12,689 bases of DNA from contig JANMVX010000126.1 in assembly GCA_031393505.1 (NCBI GenBank), forward strand, positions 1 through 12,689. The letters run 5' to 3'. Shown one piece after another: positions 1-6,893 of this stretch. Source of the DNA: JANYHF01 sp031393505 (GTDB lineage Bacteria; Pseudomonadota; Alphaproteobacteria; Rhizobiales; Hyphomicrobiaceae). The notes under the pieces were generated by a model, which was given only the letters and a program-made list of their open reading frames with translations, was not told the origin of the DNA and did not search any database. How positions within the stretch are numbered: position 1 is the first letter of the stretch; every line of letters starts with the position of its first letter. A program made the position numbers and the translations under genes.

Positions 1-2
1 CG

Positions 3-59
3 ATGGTTCTGATGGTGACGCTGGCCGATTTGAGGGCGAGCTTGGGGCTCAAGCCTTAA
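3..59 (+). CDS. Possible C-terminal tail of an upstream gene (partial)
   Basis: An open frame runs from the left edge to a TAA at 57-59 and encodes about 18 residues ending in DLRASLGLKP. It could be the last residues of a protein that begins outside the window. The codons look ordinary for this genome, but the stretch is too short to name a family or to exclude chance. The next gene starts 31 bases after this stop and is preceded by its own ribosome binding site. The only other forward frame with an early stop ends at base 12. Confidence 0.25.
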   Translation: MVLMVTLADLRASLGLKP

Positions 60-72
60 GTCCGTGCGCGCC

Positions 73-80
73 GGAGGAAA
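73..80 (+). promoter_or_regulatory. Ribosome binding site deciding the start at 91
   Basis: GGAGGAAA lies 10 bases upstream of the ATG at 91. The only in-frame alternative nearby, ATG 124, has no purine-rich run in front of it. This favours 91 as the start, although the spacing is slightly long. Confidence 0.5.
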
Positions 81-90
81 CTGACGCAGA

Positions 91-522
91 ATGCAGTGCG
101 GCTCCAACGACGATGCTCAAATCATGCAACCCTTCGATCCCGAAACTGCCGGCTTTATCCGACTGCGGAATTTTCAAATTCCCGGTGGCGTCGACGTATA
201 TGAATTTCGCAATCACCCCGTTGTCGACGGCAAGGTCGACGTGCTTCGGATCAACATCTACCTGAGCAAGGATGGCTCATTCGTGACGATCTGGAATGGC
301 CTGGTGGAGCCTGTGCTCGCCGAGGGGCAGTTTGATATTCCTGAACTGCCAAGTTTTCAGGACATGTACTGCGAGACCCTGTTCCGGGGATACATCGAAT
401 GGAACGAGGACGCGCTCGTCATATTGAAGTCGCTTCGGATCGATAGCGGTCGGCAAAGTGTTCCACAGCTACTCGCTGGCGCGCCAAGCGACTTGCGATG
501 CGACGTGCTGCCGCCTGGCTGA
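91..522 (+). CDS. Hypothetical protein, 143 residues, family not recognised
   Basis: I do not recognise this protein. It is short, soluble and acidic, with no signal peptide, no membrane segment and no cysteine or histidine cluster. The middle (about residues 25-65) alternates hydrophobic and charged residues in a way that suggests beta strands, for example VDVLRINIYL and GSFVTIWNGL. An aromatic, acidic patch follows near residues 95-110 (FRGYIEWNEDALVIL). Codon use is like that of the neighbours, so it is probably a real gene. The start at 91 is chosen for the GGAGGAAA upstream; ATG 124 (residue 12) is the alternative and would trim a low-complexity N-terminus. It ends 120 bases before the glutamine-synthetase-like gene, with a promoter-like sequence in that gap, so it is likely a separate transcription unit. 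It could be an immunity-type or small regulatory protein, but nothing in the sequence shows that. Confidence 0.6.
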   Translation: MQCGSNDDAQIMQPFDPETAGFIRLRNFQIPGGVDVYEFRNHPVVDGKVDVLRINIYLSKDGSFVTIWNGLVEPVLAEGQFDIPELPSFQDMYCETLFRGYIEWNEDALVILKSLRIDSGRQSVPQLLAGAPSDLRCDVLPPG

Positions 523-542
523 AAGAAACATGCTCGCACTGG

Positions 543-562
543 CTGTCGTTGGCGTTGGACAG
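543..562 (+). promoter_or_regulatory. Candidate operator palindrome CTGT-N12-ACAG upstream of the long operon
   Basis: The inverted repeat CTGTC (543-547) / GACAG (558-562) has its half-sites CTGT and ACAG separated by exactly 12 bases. It sits about 20 bases upstream of the predicted -35 element, centred near -65 from the expected transcript start. That is a typical activator position. The same half-sites with the same 12-base spacing occur at 9605-9624 in front of the GntR-type regulator. The match is exact, but the half-sites are only 4-5 bases long, so chance is possible. Confidence 0.35.
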
Positions 563-582
563 TTTCCCGTCCTGCGCTCGGG

Positions 583-610
583 TTGAGTTCTACGGTCTGC
601 TGGCTATATT
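583..610 (+). promoter_or_regulatory. Predicted sigma70-type promoter for the operon
   Basis: TTGAGT at 583-588 is followed after 16 bases by TATATT at 605-610. Both hexamers are close to the -35 and -10 consensus. The expected transcript start is near 617, which leaves a leader of about 26 bases before the ATG at 643. This fits 643, and not the TTG at 583 (the -35 itself), as the start of the first operon gene. Confidence 0.5.
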
Positions 611-642
611 GTGGGGCCTTGGACACGGGGATCGGGCTGACC

Positions 643-1962
643 ATGACTTTTGCGCGCGAAGCGGTTGTGACTGTCTGTTGCAGCGATATTGCCGGACAGG
701 TTCGGGGCAAGGGCTTTCCGCTGCAGGACCTGCCCGACCGCTGGCGGTTCGGCGTTGGTTGGACGCCGACCAACACCATGATCAATTGCTTCGGCCGGAT
801 CCCCGCAACTCCGTTCGGTCCGCGCGACGACCTGATGCTGGTGCCCCGGCCCGAGGGTGACATCACCATCGATCTGGGCGATGGCGAGCCGGTCGAGCGG
901 ATTATTCTGGGCGACATCCTCAACCTCAACGGCGCGCCCTGGGACTGCTGCCTGCGTGGTCTTCTCAAGCGTGCGCTTCTCCGGCTAGAGGCGGAGGCGG
1001 GCGTGCGGCTGTTGGTTAGTTTCGAGCATGAGTTCCATGTCGATGCGGCCACCGAGCGGCCCGGGGATTCCTATGCGGCCAGTTCGATGCGTGGCATCGA
1101 GCCGTTCATTGGTGACATGCTTGGCTGCCTGCGCGCCAACGGCATAGCGCCCGATACCTTCCTGCCCGAATACGGCCCGCGCCAGTTCGAAGTCACCATC
1201 CCGCCGCAACTTGGGCTTCGCGCCGCCGACGAGGCGGTGAAGGTCCGCGAGATTTGCCGCTCGATTGGTCAGCGGCACGGCCATCACGTGAGTTTCTCGC
1301 CGGTCGTGACCCGCGGAATCGTCGGCAACGGAGTGCACATCCATTTCAGTCTGGTCGATCTTGGCGGCAGGCCGATCGGCTACGATATCGATGGTTTGGG
1401 CCGCATGAGCGTCAAAAGCGCCTCGTTTGCCGCCGGTATCCTGAAGCATGCCCGCGCGCTGTGCGCTATCACGGCGCCGTCCGTCATTTCGTACGAACGC
1501 CTGAAGCCACACACTTGGTCGGCGACCTTCGCCAATCTGGCCGATCGCGACCGAGAGGCGTTGCTTCGCATTTGTCCTTATCCCGAGAACGACGATGTTG
1601 ACATCGCCAAACGCTTCAATCTCGAATACCGGGCCGCCGACGCCTGCGCGAGCCCTTATCTGCAGCTTGCCATGATGGTGCACGCCGGCCTGGAGGGATT
1701 GCTCGAGAACCTGCCGCCGCCGCCCATCACGACCGGCGATCCCGGCGACATGACGCCTGCTGAACGCGAGCGCCTGGGCATCGCCCCTTTGCCGCGATCC
1801 CTCGAGGAAGCGTTGGCAGCGCTGCAAGAGGACGAGAGCGCCATGGCCTGGATGGGGCCGGTGCTGTCTGAAGCCTATCTTATGCACAAGCGCGGCGAAC
1901 TTGGGATGACCGTGGGCCAGGATATTGACCAGCTGTGCCAGACTTATGCCAGGGCATACTGA
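643..1962 (+). CDS. Glutamine-synthetase-family ligase, probable gamma-glutamyl-amide ligase
   Basis: This cytoplasmic enzyme has the GS fold and probably uses ATP to join glutamate, or a similar acid, to ammonia or an amine. From ATG 643 it is 439 residues, slightly shorter than housekeeping GlnA. Visible GS motifs are the metal-binding EHE (128-130), EYGPRQFEV (176-184, with E176 and E183), GNGVHIHFS (228-236, histidines 232 and 234), RLKP with R286, and EYRAAD (328-333). The usual W-G-x-x-N-R-x-x-x-(I/V)-R-(I/V)-P box reads NLADRDREALLRICP, so the NR is replaced by DR. The region where GlnA has its adenylylated tyrosine (about 355-375) is proline- and glycine-rich and lacks tyrosine. These features, with hydrolases and an importer next door, suggest a catabolic ligase of the PuuA/IpuC/GMA-synthetase kind and not nitrogen-assimilation GlnA. 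The substrate is unknown. The start was chosen from the promoter at 583-610; the SD is weak (GGGGAT near 627-632). Confidence 0.85.
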   Translation: MTFAREAVVTVCCSDIAGQVRGKGFPLQDLPDRWRFGVGWTPTNTMINCFGRIPATPFGPRDDLMLVPRPEGDITIDLGDGEPVERIILGDILNLNGAPWDCCLRGLLKRALLRLEAEAGVRLLVSFEHEFHVDAATERPGDSYAASSMRGIEPFIGDMLGCLRANGIAPDTFLPEYGPRQFEVTIPPQLGLRAADEAVKVREICRSIGQRHGHHVSFSPVVTRGIVGNGVHIHFSLVDLGGRPIGYDIDGLGRMSVKSASFAAGILKHARALCAITAPSVISYERLKPHTWSATFANLADRDREALLRICPYPENDDVDIAKRFNLEYRAADACASPYLQLAMMVHAGLEGLLENLPPPPITTGDPGDMTPAERERLGIAPLPRSLEEALAALQEDESAMAWMGPVLSEAYLMHKRGELGMTVGQDIDQLCQTYARAY

Positions 1963-1964
1963 CG

Positions 1965-2768
1965 ATGCCGTTGCAAGCGCCCGGTGCGATCACGCTGCTG
2001 TCTGCCCGCGACCCCGTACCTGTTGGGGTACGCAACGGCGCTGCGGTCTCGCACTTCCTGATGATCTGCGATCATGCTAGCAATGCCGTGCCAGCGGCCC
2101 TTGGCCGGTTGAGTCTGCCTCAAACCGAGTTGGACCGCCATATTGGCTATGACATCGGCATTCTTGGCGTCAGCGAACGCCTCTCGGATCTGTTGCGGGC
2201 GCCCCTCATTTTCCAGCGCTATTCCAGGCTGGTGGTAGAAAGCAACAGGCGGTTCACCGCGCCGGACTCGATTGCTCTGACGTCGGACGGAACCATGATT
2301 CCTGGTAATGCGGCGCTCGGCGGCGACGCCCGCCGCCAGCGCATTGCCGAAATCGTCGTGCCCTATCACCGCGAAATCTCGGGTCGCCTCGACAAGCTCG
2401 CAAATGCGCCAACCCCGCCGATCCTGATTTCCATGCACAGCTTCACGCCGATGCTACGGGTCCACGGCTCACCCCGTCCTTGGCAGATCGGCCTTTGCTA
2501 CGGAGACGACAGGCGATTTACCGATGCAGTATTTTGCTGCCTTGATCGCGAGACCGATCTTACGGTTGGTCGCAACGAACCCTACGGGGTAGGAATGGCA
2601 AAGGACTATTCCATTCCGGTCCATGCGGAAGAACGCGGCATTGCCTATGTCGAAATCGAGATCCGACAGGACCTAATCGCCGAGACCGATGGGCAGACGG
2701 CCTGGGCCAAACGTTTGAGCCGAATCCTAAGGGACGCCTTTGCTGTCTACACCGGAGCTCCGCTGTGA
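1965..2768 (+). CDS. N-formylglutamate amidohydrolase-like hydrolase (COG3931 type)
   Basis: Members of this zinc-hydrolase family cleave N-formylglutamate to glutamate and formate or act on related N-acyl amino acids; the COG3931 branch is mostly uncharacterised. From ATG 1965 the protein is 267 residues, a usual length. Family blocks are CDHASN (35-40), H59 and D63 in DRHIGYDIG, SRLVVESNR (87-95), YHREI (134-138), ISMHSFTP (155-162), NEPYG (204-208) and HAEERGIAYVEIEIRQDLI (220-238). The start at 1965 lies 2 bases after the upstream stop; an in-frame ATG at 1935 would overlap the GS-like gene by 28 bases and adds residues unlike the family. Next to a glutamyl ligase it could hydrolyse a gamma-glutamyl amide or a formylated intermediate. 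No other histidine-degradation (hut) gene is present, so HutG is not a safe name. The family call is firm; the reaction is inference. Confidence 0.85.
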   Translation: MPLQAPGAITLLSARDPVPVGVRNGAAVSHFLMICDHASNAVPAALGRLSLPQTELDRHIGYDIGILGVSERLSDLLRAPLIFQRYSRLVVESNRRFTAPDSIALTSDGTMIPGNAALGGDARRQRIAEIVVPYHREISGRLDKLANAPTPPILISMHSFTPMLRVHGSPRPWQIGLCYGDDRRFTDAVFCCLDRETDLTVGRNEPYGVGMAKDYSIPVHAEERGIAYVEIEIRQDLIAETDGQTAWAKRLSRILRDAFAVYTGAPL

Positions 2769-3403
2769 AACTCGCAATCCCCGATCGCCAAAGCGCCATC
2801 GATCCCGATCGCGCCGTCCTGCTGGTGATCGACGCCCAGAAGGGCATCCTCAATCCGGCGGCGCAGAAGGGCCGCCCGTACTACTATAGAACCGCGACCG
2901 ACATCGCCGTGCCCAACATCGTCCGGCTTCTGTCGGCGGCCCGCCGCGTGCGCTGCGAAGTGATCTACACTGTCATCGCCAGCTTGACGAAAGACGGCCG
3001 CGACCGCAGCCTCGACTACAAGCAGACCAGTTTCCACTTTGGGCCTAGAACTCCAGAGACCGAAGTGATCGACGCCCTTGTCCCGGGAGACGATGACATC
3101 GTCATTCCCAAGACGTCGTCGAGCCTCTTCAACTCAACGAACTTCGAGTATATCGTGCGCAACATCGGCCTCGACACCATCATCGTGACCGGGTTTCTCA
3201 CCGACCAGTGCGTCGATCACACAGTGCGCGATGGCGCCGACCGGGGCTTTCGCATGATCTGCCCGGCCGATGCCTGCACGACGGACAGCGAGGCTCGGCA
3301 TCTGGGCGCCCTGTCAGCCTTCAAGGGCTATTGCCGCCTGACCGACACAGAAACCCTGCTGGAGGAGTTTGCTGGCGCGCCATGCGCAGCAGGTGTCCCT
3401 TGA
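2765..3403 (+). CDS. Isochorismatase-fold cysteine hydrolase, paralogue 1
   Basis: This is a 212-residue cytoplasmic hydrolase of the cysteine-hydrolase superfamily (nicotinamidase, N-carbamoylsarcosine amidase, RutB and biuret hydrolase relatives), which usually cleaves C-N bonds of amides or carbamoyl groups. The expected triad is present: D23 in VIDAQKG, K116 in PKTSSS and C149 in TDQCVD, the last preceded by the cis-peptide-type GFLT. Other family marks are DGRDRS (77-82) and FNSTN (122-126). It starts at GTG 2765, overlapping the previous stop by 4 bases (GTGA), which signals translational coupling. True isochorismatase activity is unlikely, because no siderophore or phenazine gene is nearby. 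The second copy at 8861-9499 aligns over most of its length, with 76 identical of about 146 positions counted by hand. The substrate is unknown. The context points to an amide or ureido intermediate formed after import through the adjacent ABC system. Confidence 0.88.
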   Translation: MKLAIPDRQSAIDPDRAVLLVIDAQKGILNPAAQKGRPYYYRTATDIAVPNIVRLLSAARRVRCEVIYTVIASLTKDGRDRSLDYKQTSFHFGPRTPETEVIDALVPGDDDIVIPKTSSSLFNSTNFEYIVRNIGLDTIIVTGFLTDQCVDHTVRDGADRGFRMICPADACTTDSEARHLGALSAFKGYCRLTDTETLLEEFAGAPCAAGVP

Positions 3404-3422
3404 GTCAGAACTCGTGCATGTC

Positions 3423-3428
3423 GGGGGA
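3423..3428 (+). promoter_or_regulatory. Ribosome binding site deciding the TTG start of the first ATPase
   Basis: GGGGGA lies 6 bases before TTG 3435. This supports the TTG over the in-frame GTG 3414 and TTG 3369, neither of which has a well-spaced purine run. TTG 3369 would also overlap the upstream gene. Confidence 0.45.
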
Positions 3429-3434
3429 TCGGTC

Positions 3435-4226
3435 TTGACGGCAGCAGCTCAAACACCACTGCTGACGACGCGCGGCCTGGGGCGCAGCTTCGGCCGGCTC
3501 GTGGCCTTGCGTGATCTCTCAGTATCAGTGAGCCGGGGCGAGATTTTCGGCGTCATCGGCCCCAATGGATCGGGCAAGAGCACGTTCTTCAACGTCGTGA
3601 CCGGCTTTCTGAAGGCTGACAGCGGCGGCGTTTCGTTCGACGGCGCTGAGATCGCCGGGCGGCCGGCCACCGAGATCGTCCGCCTGGGGATCGCCCGAAC
3701 CTTCCAGGGCACACGGCTATTCCGCGCTATGACGGTGCGGGACAATCTGCTGGCGGCCGCCGCCTTGCGGACGCCAACTGCCTGGTGGGACGGTCTGCTG
3801 GGGACGCCCCGGCTCAAGGACGCAGAAGCCGCTGCCAACGCCCGAACCGATGAGCTGCTGCACCTGATCAACCTGACGAACCGCGCCGACAGTGCGGCTG
3901 GCGATCTGCCCTACGGCGACCAGCGGCGTCTCGAACTTGCCCGGGCGTTGGCGACCAGGCCAAAGCTGCTGATGCTCGATGAGCCGGCGGCGGGCATGGA
4001 CACCGGCGAAACCAAGGCGCTGCTGGGGCTGATTGACGATGTGCGCAAGCGCGAGGGTCTGACGGTCATCGTTGTCGAGCACGACATGGACCTGATCATG
4101 ACGCTGTGTGATCGGGTGCATGTGCTGGCGCAGGGTCAGACTGTCTTCGAGGGCACGCCCAAGGATGTGCAGGCCAATGCACGCGTGCGCGAGGTCTATC
4201 TGGGCGCGGAGGATGAAGCGGCGTGA
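3435..4226 (+). CDS. livG: LIV-type ABC transporter ATP-binding protein, LivG-like
   Basis: One of two cytoplasmic ATPases that power a branched-chain amino acid/amide-type importer. From TTG 3435 it is 263 residues, the usual LivG length. Motifs are Walker A GPNGSGKST (42-50), the LivG-specific FQGTRLF after the Q-loop, the signature LPYGDQRRLELARAL in place of the classic LSGGQ, Walker B LLMLDEPAAGMD and the switch histidine in VVEHDMDL. The insertion between Q-loop and signature (the region AAALRTPTAWWDGLL) is typical of LivG and separates it from LivF. The gap to the preceding hydrolase is 31 bases and the following livF-like gene overlaps by 4 bases. The start could lie upstream at GTG 3414; the RBS favours 3435. 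ATPase sequence does not reveal the cargo. Confidence 0.93.
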   Translation: MTAAAQTPLLTTRGLGRSFGRLVALRDLSVSVSRGEIFGVIGPNGSGKSTFFNVVTGFLKADSGGVSFDGAEIAGRPATEIVRLGIARTFQGTRLFRAMTVRDNLLAAAALRTPTAWWDGLLGTPRLKDAEAAANARTDELLHLINLTNRADSAAGDLPYGDQRRLELARALATRPKLLMLDEPAAGMDTGETKALLGLIDDVRKREGLTVIVVEHDMDLIMTLCDRVHVLAQGQTVFEGTPKDVQANARVREVYLGAEDEAA

Positions 4227-4969
4227 AGAGCGAGCCCCTTCTGAACGTCAGCGATCTTGAGGTCGCCTATGGGGCGGTCACCGCCTTGCGCGGCGTCAGC
4301 CTGACGGTGGCGCCTGGCGAAGTCGTGGCCTTGCTCGGCGCGAATGGCGCGGGAAAATCGACCCTGTTGCGCGCCATATCGGGAATCGTGCGTATGAAGC
4401 GTGGCGACATCGCATTTTCCGGGCAGTCGATCGCCCGCCTAACGCCGTCCCAGATCGTGCGGGCTGGCGTGGCGCATAGTCCGGAGGGCCGGCGCGTGTT
4501 TCCCGGCCTGACGGTGGCGGAAAACTTGCGGCTTGGCGCTGCGGCGCGCCACGCGCACATGGCCGAGATCGCGGCGGATAGCGAAAAGTTCTACGAACTC
4601 TTTCCTGTGTTGCGTGAACGCATGCATCAGCCGGCAGGGACCCTGTCGGGCGGCGAGCAGCAAATGCTTGCGGTCTCGCGCGCATTGATGGCAAGGCCGC
4701 GGCTGCTGCTGCTGGACGAGCCTTCGCTTGGCGTCGCGCCGCTCATTGTCAAATCCATCTTTCGCACCCTGACGGCCCTGAAGGCGGCCGGCACCACGAT
4801 GCTGATTGTCGAGCAGGATGTGCGCCTGGTGCTGTCGCTGGCCGATCGCGCCTATATTCTGCGCACCGGAAAGGTCGTCCTGTCGGGCTCGGCGGCAAAA
4901 CTCAGACAAGACCAGGAGGGCGTGGCCGCCGCCTATCTTGGAGCGCACGGAGGCGTGAACACCCCATGA
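4223..4969 (+). CDS. livF: LIV-type ABC transporter ATP-binding protein, LivF-like
   Basis: Second ATPase of the importer, 248 residues. Walker A is GANGAGKST (39-47), the Q-loop region carries the LivF hallmark HSPEGRRVFPGLTV, the signature is LSGGEQQMLAVSRAL, Walker B is LLLLDEPSLGVAP and the switch histidine position reads IVEQD, the Q variant common in LivF. It pairs with the LivG-like subunit. Translation starts at GTG 4223 inside the GTGA overlap with the gene before, and its stop overlaps the ATG of the permease gene that follows, so expression is coupled. No unusual residues were seen. Confidence 0.93.
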   Translation: MKSEPLLNVSDLEVAYGAVTALRGVSLTVAPGEVVALLGANGAGKSTLLRAISGIVRMKRGDIAFSGQSIARLTPSQIVRAGVAHSPEGRRVFPGLTVAENLRLGAAARHAHMAEIAADSEKFYELFPVLRERMHQPAGTLSGGEQQMLAVSRALMARPRLLLLDEPSLGVAPLIVKSIFRTLTALKAAGTTMLIVEQDVRLVLSLADRAYILRTGKVVLSGSAAKLRQDQEGVAAAYLGAHGGVNTP

Positions 4970-5868
4970 GTCCGTTGCTCTATTTCACCCAACAAACCAT
5001 CAATGCGCTGGCGATCGGCAGCCTCTATGCGCTGGTCTCGATCGGGCTCTCCCTGATCTTCGGCATTCTGCGCATGGCCAACTTCGCCCATGGCGACATG
5101 ATGATGGCGGGGGCGTTCGGAACGCTGCTGCTCATCAAGGCGGGCGTGCCGTTTCCGCTGGCGGTGCTCGGCGGCGTCCTGGTAGGCGCCCTCGCCGGCG
5201 CCATTATCGAGCGCGTAGCCTACCGGCCGGTGCGCGGAAGCAATGACGTGACGCTGCTGCTGACCTCGCTGGCGGTCACCTACATTCTGGAAAACCTCGG
5301 TATTCTCCTCTTCACCTCGAGCCCGCAGAATTTCCCGCTGCCGGCCGTCATCGACGATGTGGTGTCGCTGTTCGACGGGCAGCTAATCTTTACCCGCATC
5401 AACGTGCTGACCCTCGGCATGACCCTGCTGGCCCTGCTGTTCCTGGGCTGGTTCGTGACCCGCACCACGATGGGTCTCGGCATGCGGGCGGCGGCAGAGG
5501 ACCTGGGAGCGGCCAACATTGTCGGCCTCGACGTTAACCGACTCATCGTCGTTGCCTTCGTGCTCGCCTCCGGATTTGCGGGCCTTGCCGGCGTACTGTG
5601 GGCGGCGCAGTCCGGGGTGGTCGAGCCGGCCATGGGGTTCACACCGTTGTTGAAGGCGTTCATCGCCGCCATTATCGGCGGCTTCGGCTCGATCCCTGGC
5701 GCCGTGCTGGGTGGGTTTCTGCTCGGCGGCCTGGAGACCGCCATCGTCGCCTACCTCCCAAGCACCGTCACGCCCTACCGGGACGCGATCGTGTTTGCGT
5801 TGCTGATAGGCTTCCTGCTGTTTCGGCCCTCGGGCATTCTGAAAGCGCAAGGCGAGGCCAAGCTGTGA
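4966..5868 (+). CDS. livH: LIV-type ABC transporter permease, LivH-like
   Basis: Inner-membrane permease of 300 residues, about eight hydrophobic segments, with the family signatures NFAHGDMMMAGAFG near residues 39-52, RVAYRPVRGSNDVTLLLTSL near 84-103 and the coupling/GxxxGG block IAAIIGGFGSIPGAVLGGFL near 230-250. It forms a heterodimer with the LivM-like protein encoded next and passes cargo delivered by the binding protein. The ATG at 4966 is in an ATGA overlap with livF; its stop is in a GTGA overlap with livM. The length and start agree with the family. Confidence 0.93.
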   Translation: MSPLLYFTQQTINALAIGSLYALVSIGLSLIFGILRMANFAHGDMMMAGAFGTLLLIKAGVPFPLAVLGGVLVGALAGAIIERVAYRPVRGSNDVTLLLTSLAVTYILENLGILLFTSSPQNFPLPAVIDDVVSLFDGQLIFTRINVLTLGMTLLALLFLGWFVTRTTMGLGMRAAAEDLGAANIVGLDVNRLIVVAFVLASGFAGLAGVLWAAQSGVVEPAMGFTPLLKAFIAAIIGGFGSIPGAVLGGFLLGGLETAIVAYLPSTVTPYRDAIVFALLIGFLLFRPSGILKAQGEAKL

Positions 5869-6890
5869 GCCGCACGCAGATCATCTGGATGGCCATCGCT
5901 GTCGCCATCATCGCCGGGAGTTTTGTAGCGCAATCGGTGTTACCCGACTACATCGTGCGGGTAATGACGATCACGGCTGTCAATGGCCTGCTGGTGGCCT
6001 CGATGGCGCCGGCCAACGGCATGACAGGCGTATTTTCCTTGGGGCACGTCGGCTTTGTCGCGGTCGGGGCCTATACAGCCGGCATCCTCTCGCTGCCGGT
6101 CGCCACCAAGGCCTCGATGCTGCCGGACCTGCCCGCATGGCTTTCCGGCTGGTCGCTCTCCTTCGTTCCCTCGACGCTGGCAGCCGGAGGCGTGGCTGCG
6201 GGTCTGGCGGTCATCGTGGGGGCCCCATTGCTGCGGCTGTCGGGCCATTTCGTTTCGGTGGCAACGCTCGGCTTCCTCGTCATCGTCAACGAGTTCCTGA
6301 TCAACACCGACAGCCTGACCCGTGGCGCACGCACCTTTACGGGCGTTCCACTGGAAACCACGCTGCCGTGGGCATTGGGATGGCTGACCGTCGCCCTGCT
6401 GGTCCTTGGGCGCATCGCGGCATCCCCAACCGGACGGGCCTGGCGCGCAACCCGCGAGGATGTGCTGGCGGCGCGCGCCATCGGCATAGAGACCCAGCCC
6501 ACGCGGCTCTCAGCATTCGTCATCGGCGCCTTTTTTGCCGGCGTCGGCGGCTCACTTTATGCACACTATCTCGGCAGTTTCTCGCCCAAGAGCTTCTACT
6601 TCCCCTACACCTTCACGCTGATCAGCATGCTGGTCATTGGCGGCATGGGCAGCCTCTCGGGCGCCATCGCCGGCACGCTGCTGGTCGCTCTTCTCGCAGA
6701 GGTCTTGCGCAACCTGGAGCGCGGCCTCACTCTGGGGCCGATCACCCTTCCTCCGCTCTATGGCGCCAGCCAGATTGCGTTGGGGCTGCTTTTCATCGTT
6801 ATCATGATCCTGAGGCCCGAAGGGTTACTGGGCCAGCGAGAAATCACCTTCCCCGGCGGAGCAGCGTCCCGCAAAACCCAAGGAGTATAG
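5865..6890 (+). CDS. livM: LIV-type ABC transporter permease, LivM-like
   Basis: Second inner-membrane permease, 341 residues from GTG 5865. The same frame is open back to 5598, but that stretch is out-of-frame livH sequence, and the GTGA overlap marks the real start. Signatures are FSLGHVGFVAVGAYTAG near residues 57-73, the cytoplasmic coupling loop with REDVLAARAIGIET near 196-210, FFAGVGGSLYAHYLGSFSP and VIGGMGSLSGAIAGTLL. The polar C-terminus after RPEGLLGQRE is normal for LivM. It partners the LivH-like protein. The ribosome binding site of the next gene overlaps its last codons. Confidence 0.93.
   Translation: MSRTQIIWMAIAVAIIAGSFVAQSVLPDYIVRVMTITAVNGLLVASMAPANGMTGVFSLGHVGFVAVGAYTAGILSLPVATKASMLPDLPAWLSGWSLSFVPSTLAAGGVAAGLAVIVGAPLLRLSGHFVSVATLGFLVIVNEFLINTDSLTRGARTFTGVPLETTLPWALGWLTVALLVLGRIAASPTGRAWRATREDVLAARAIGIETQPTRLSAFVIGAFFAGVGGSLYAHYLGSFSPKSFYFPYTFTLISMLVIGGMGSLSGAIAGTLLVALLAEVLRNLERGLTLGPITLPPLYGASQIALGLLFIVIMILRPEGLLGQREITFPGGAASRKTQGV
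6880..6885 (+). promoter_or_regulatory. Strong ribosome binding site for the periplasmic binding protein
   Basis: AAGGAG sits 8 bases before ATG 6894, the best Shine-Dalgarno match in the operon. It overlaps the end of the LivM-like gene. A strong site here fits the usual need for excess binding protein over membrane subunits. Confidence 0.6.
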
Positions 6891-6893
6891 TCT

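Noticed and set aside
583..642. Upstream TTG start for the GS-like gene
   Set aside because: The TTG is the predicted -35 element, and the extra 20 residues do not resemble the GS N-terminus; ATG 643 is preferred.
357..1052. Long minus-strand open frame opposite the GS-like gene
   Set aside because: Low-complexity Arg/Ser/Pro-rich translation, no motif, and it lies antisense to a gene with clear family motifs; typical shadow frame of high-GC DNA.
985..1887. 300-residue minus-strand open frame opposite the GS-like gene
   Set aside because: Residue composition is that of a reverse-complement shadow (His/Arg/Gly/Gln rich), and the + strand encodes conserved GS blocks over the same bases.
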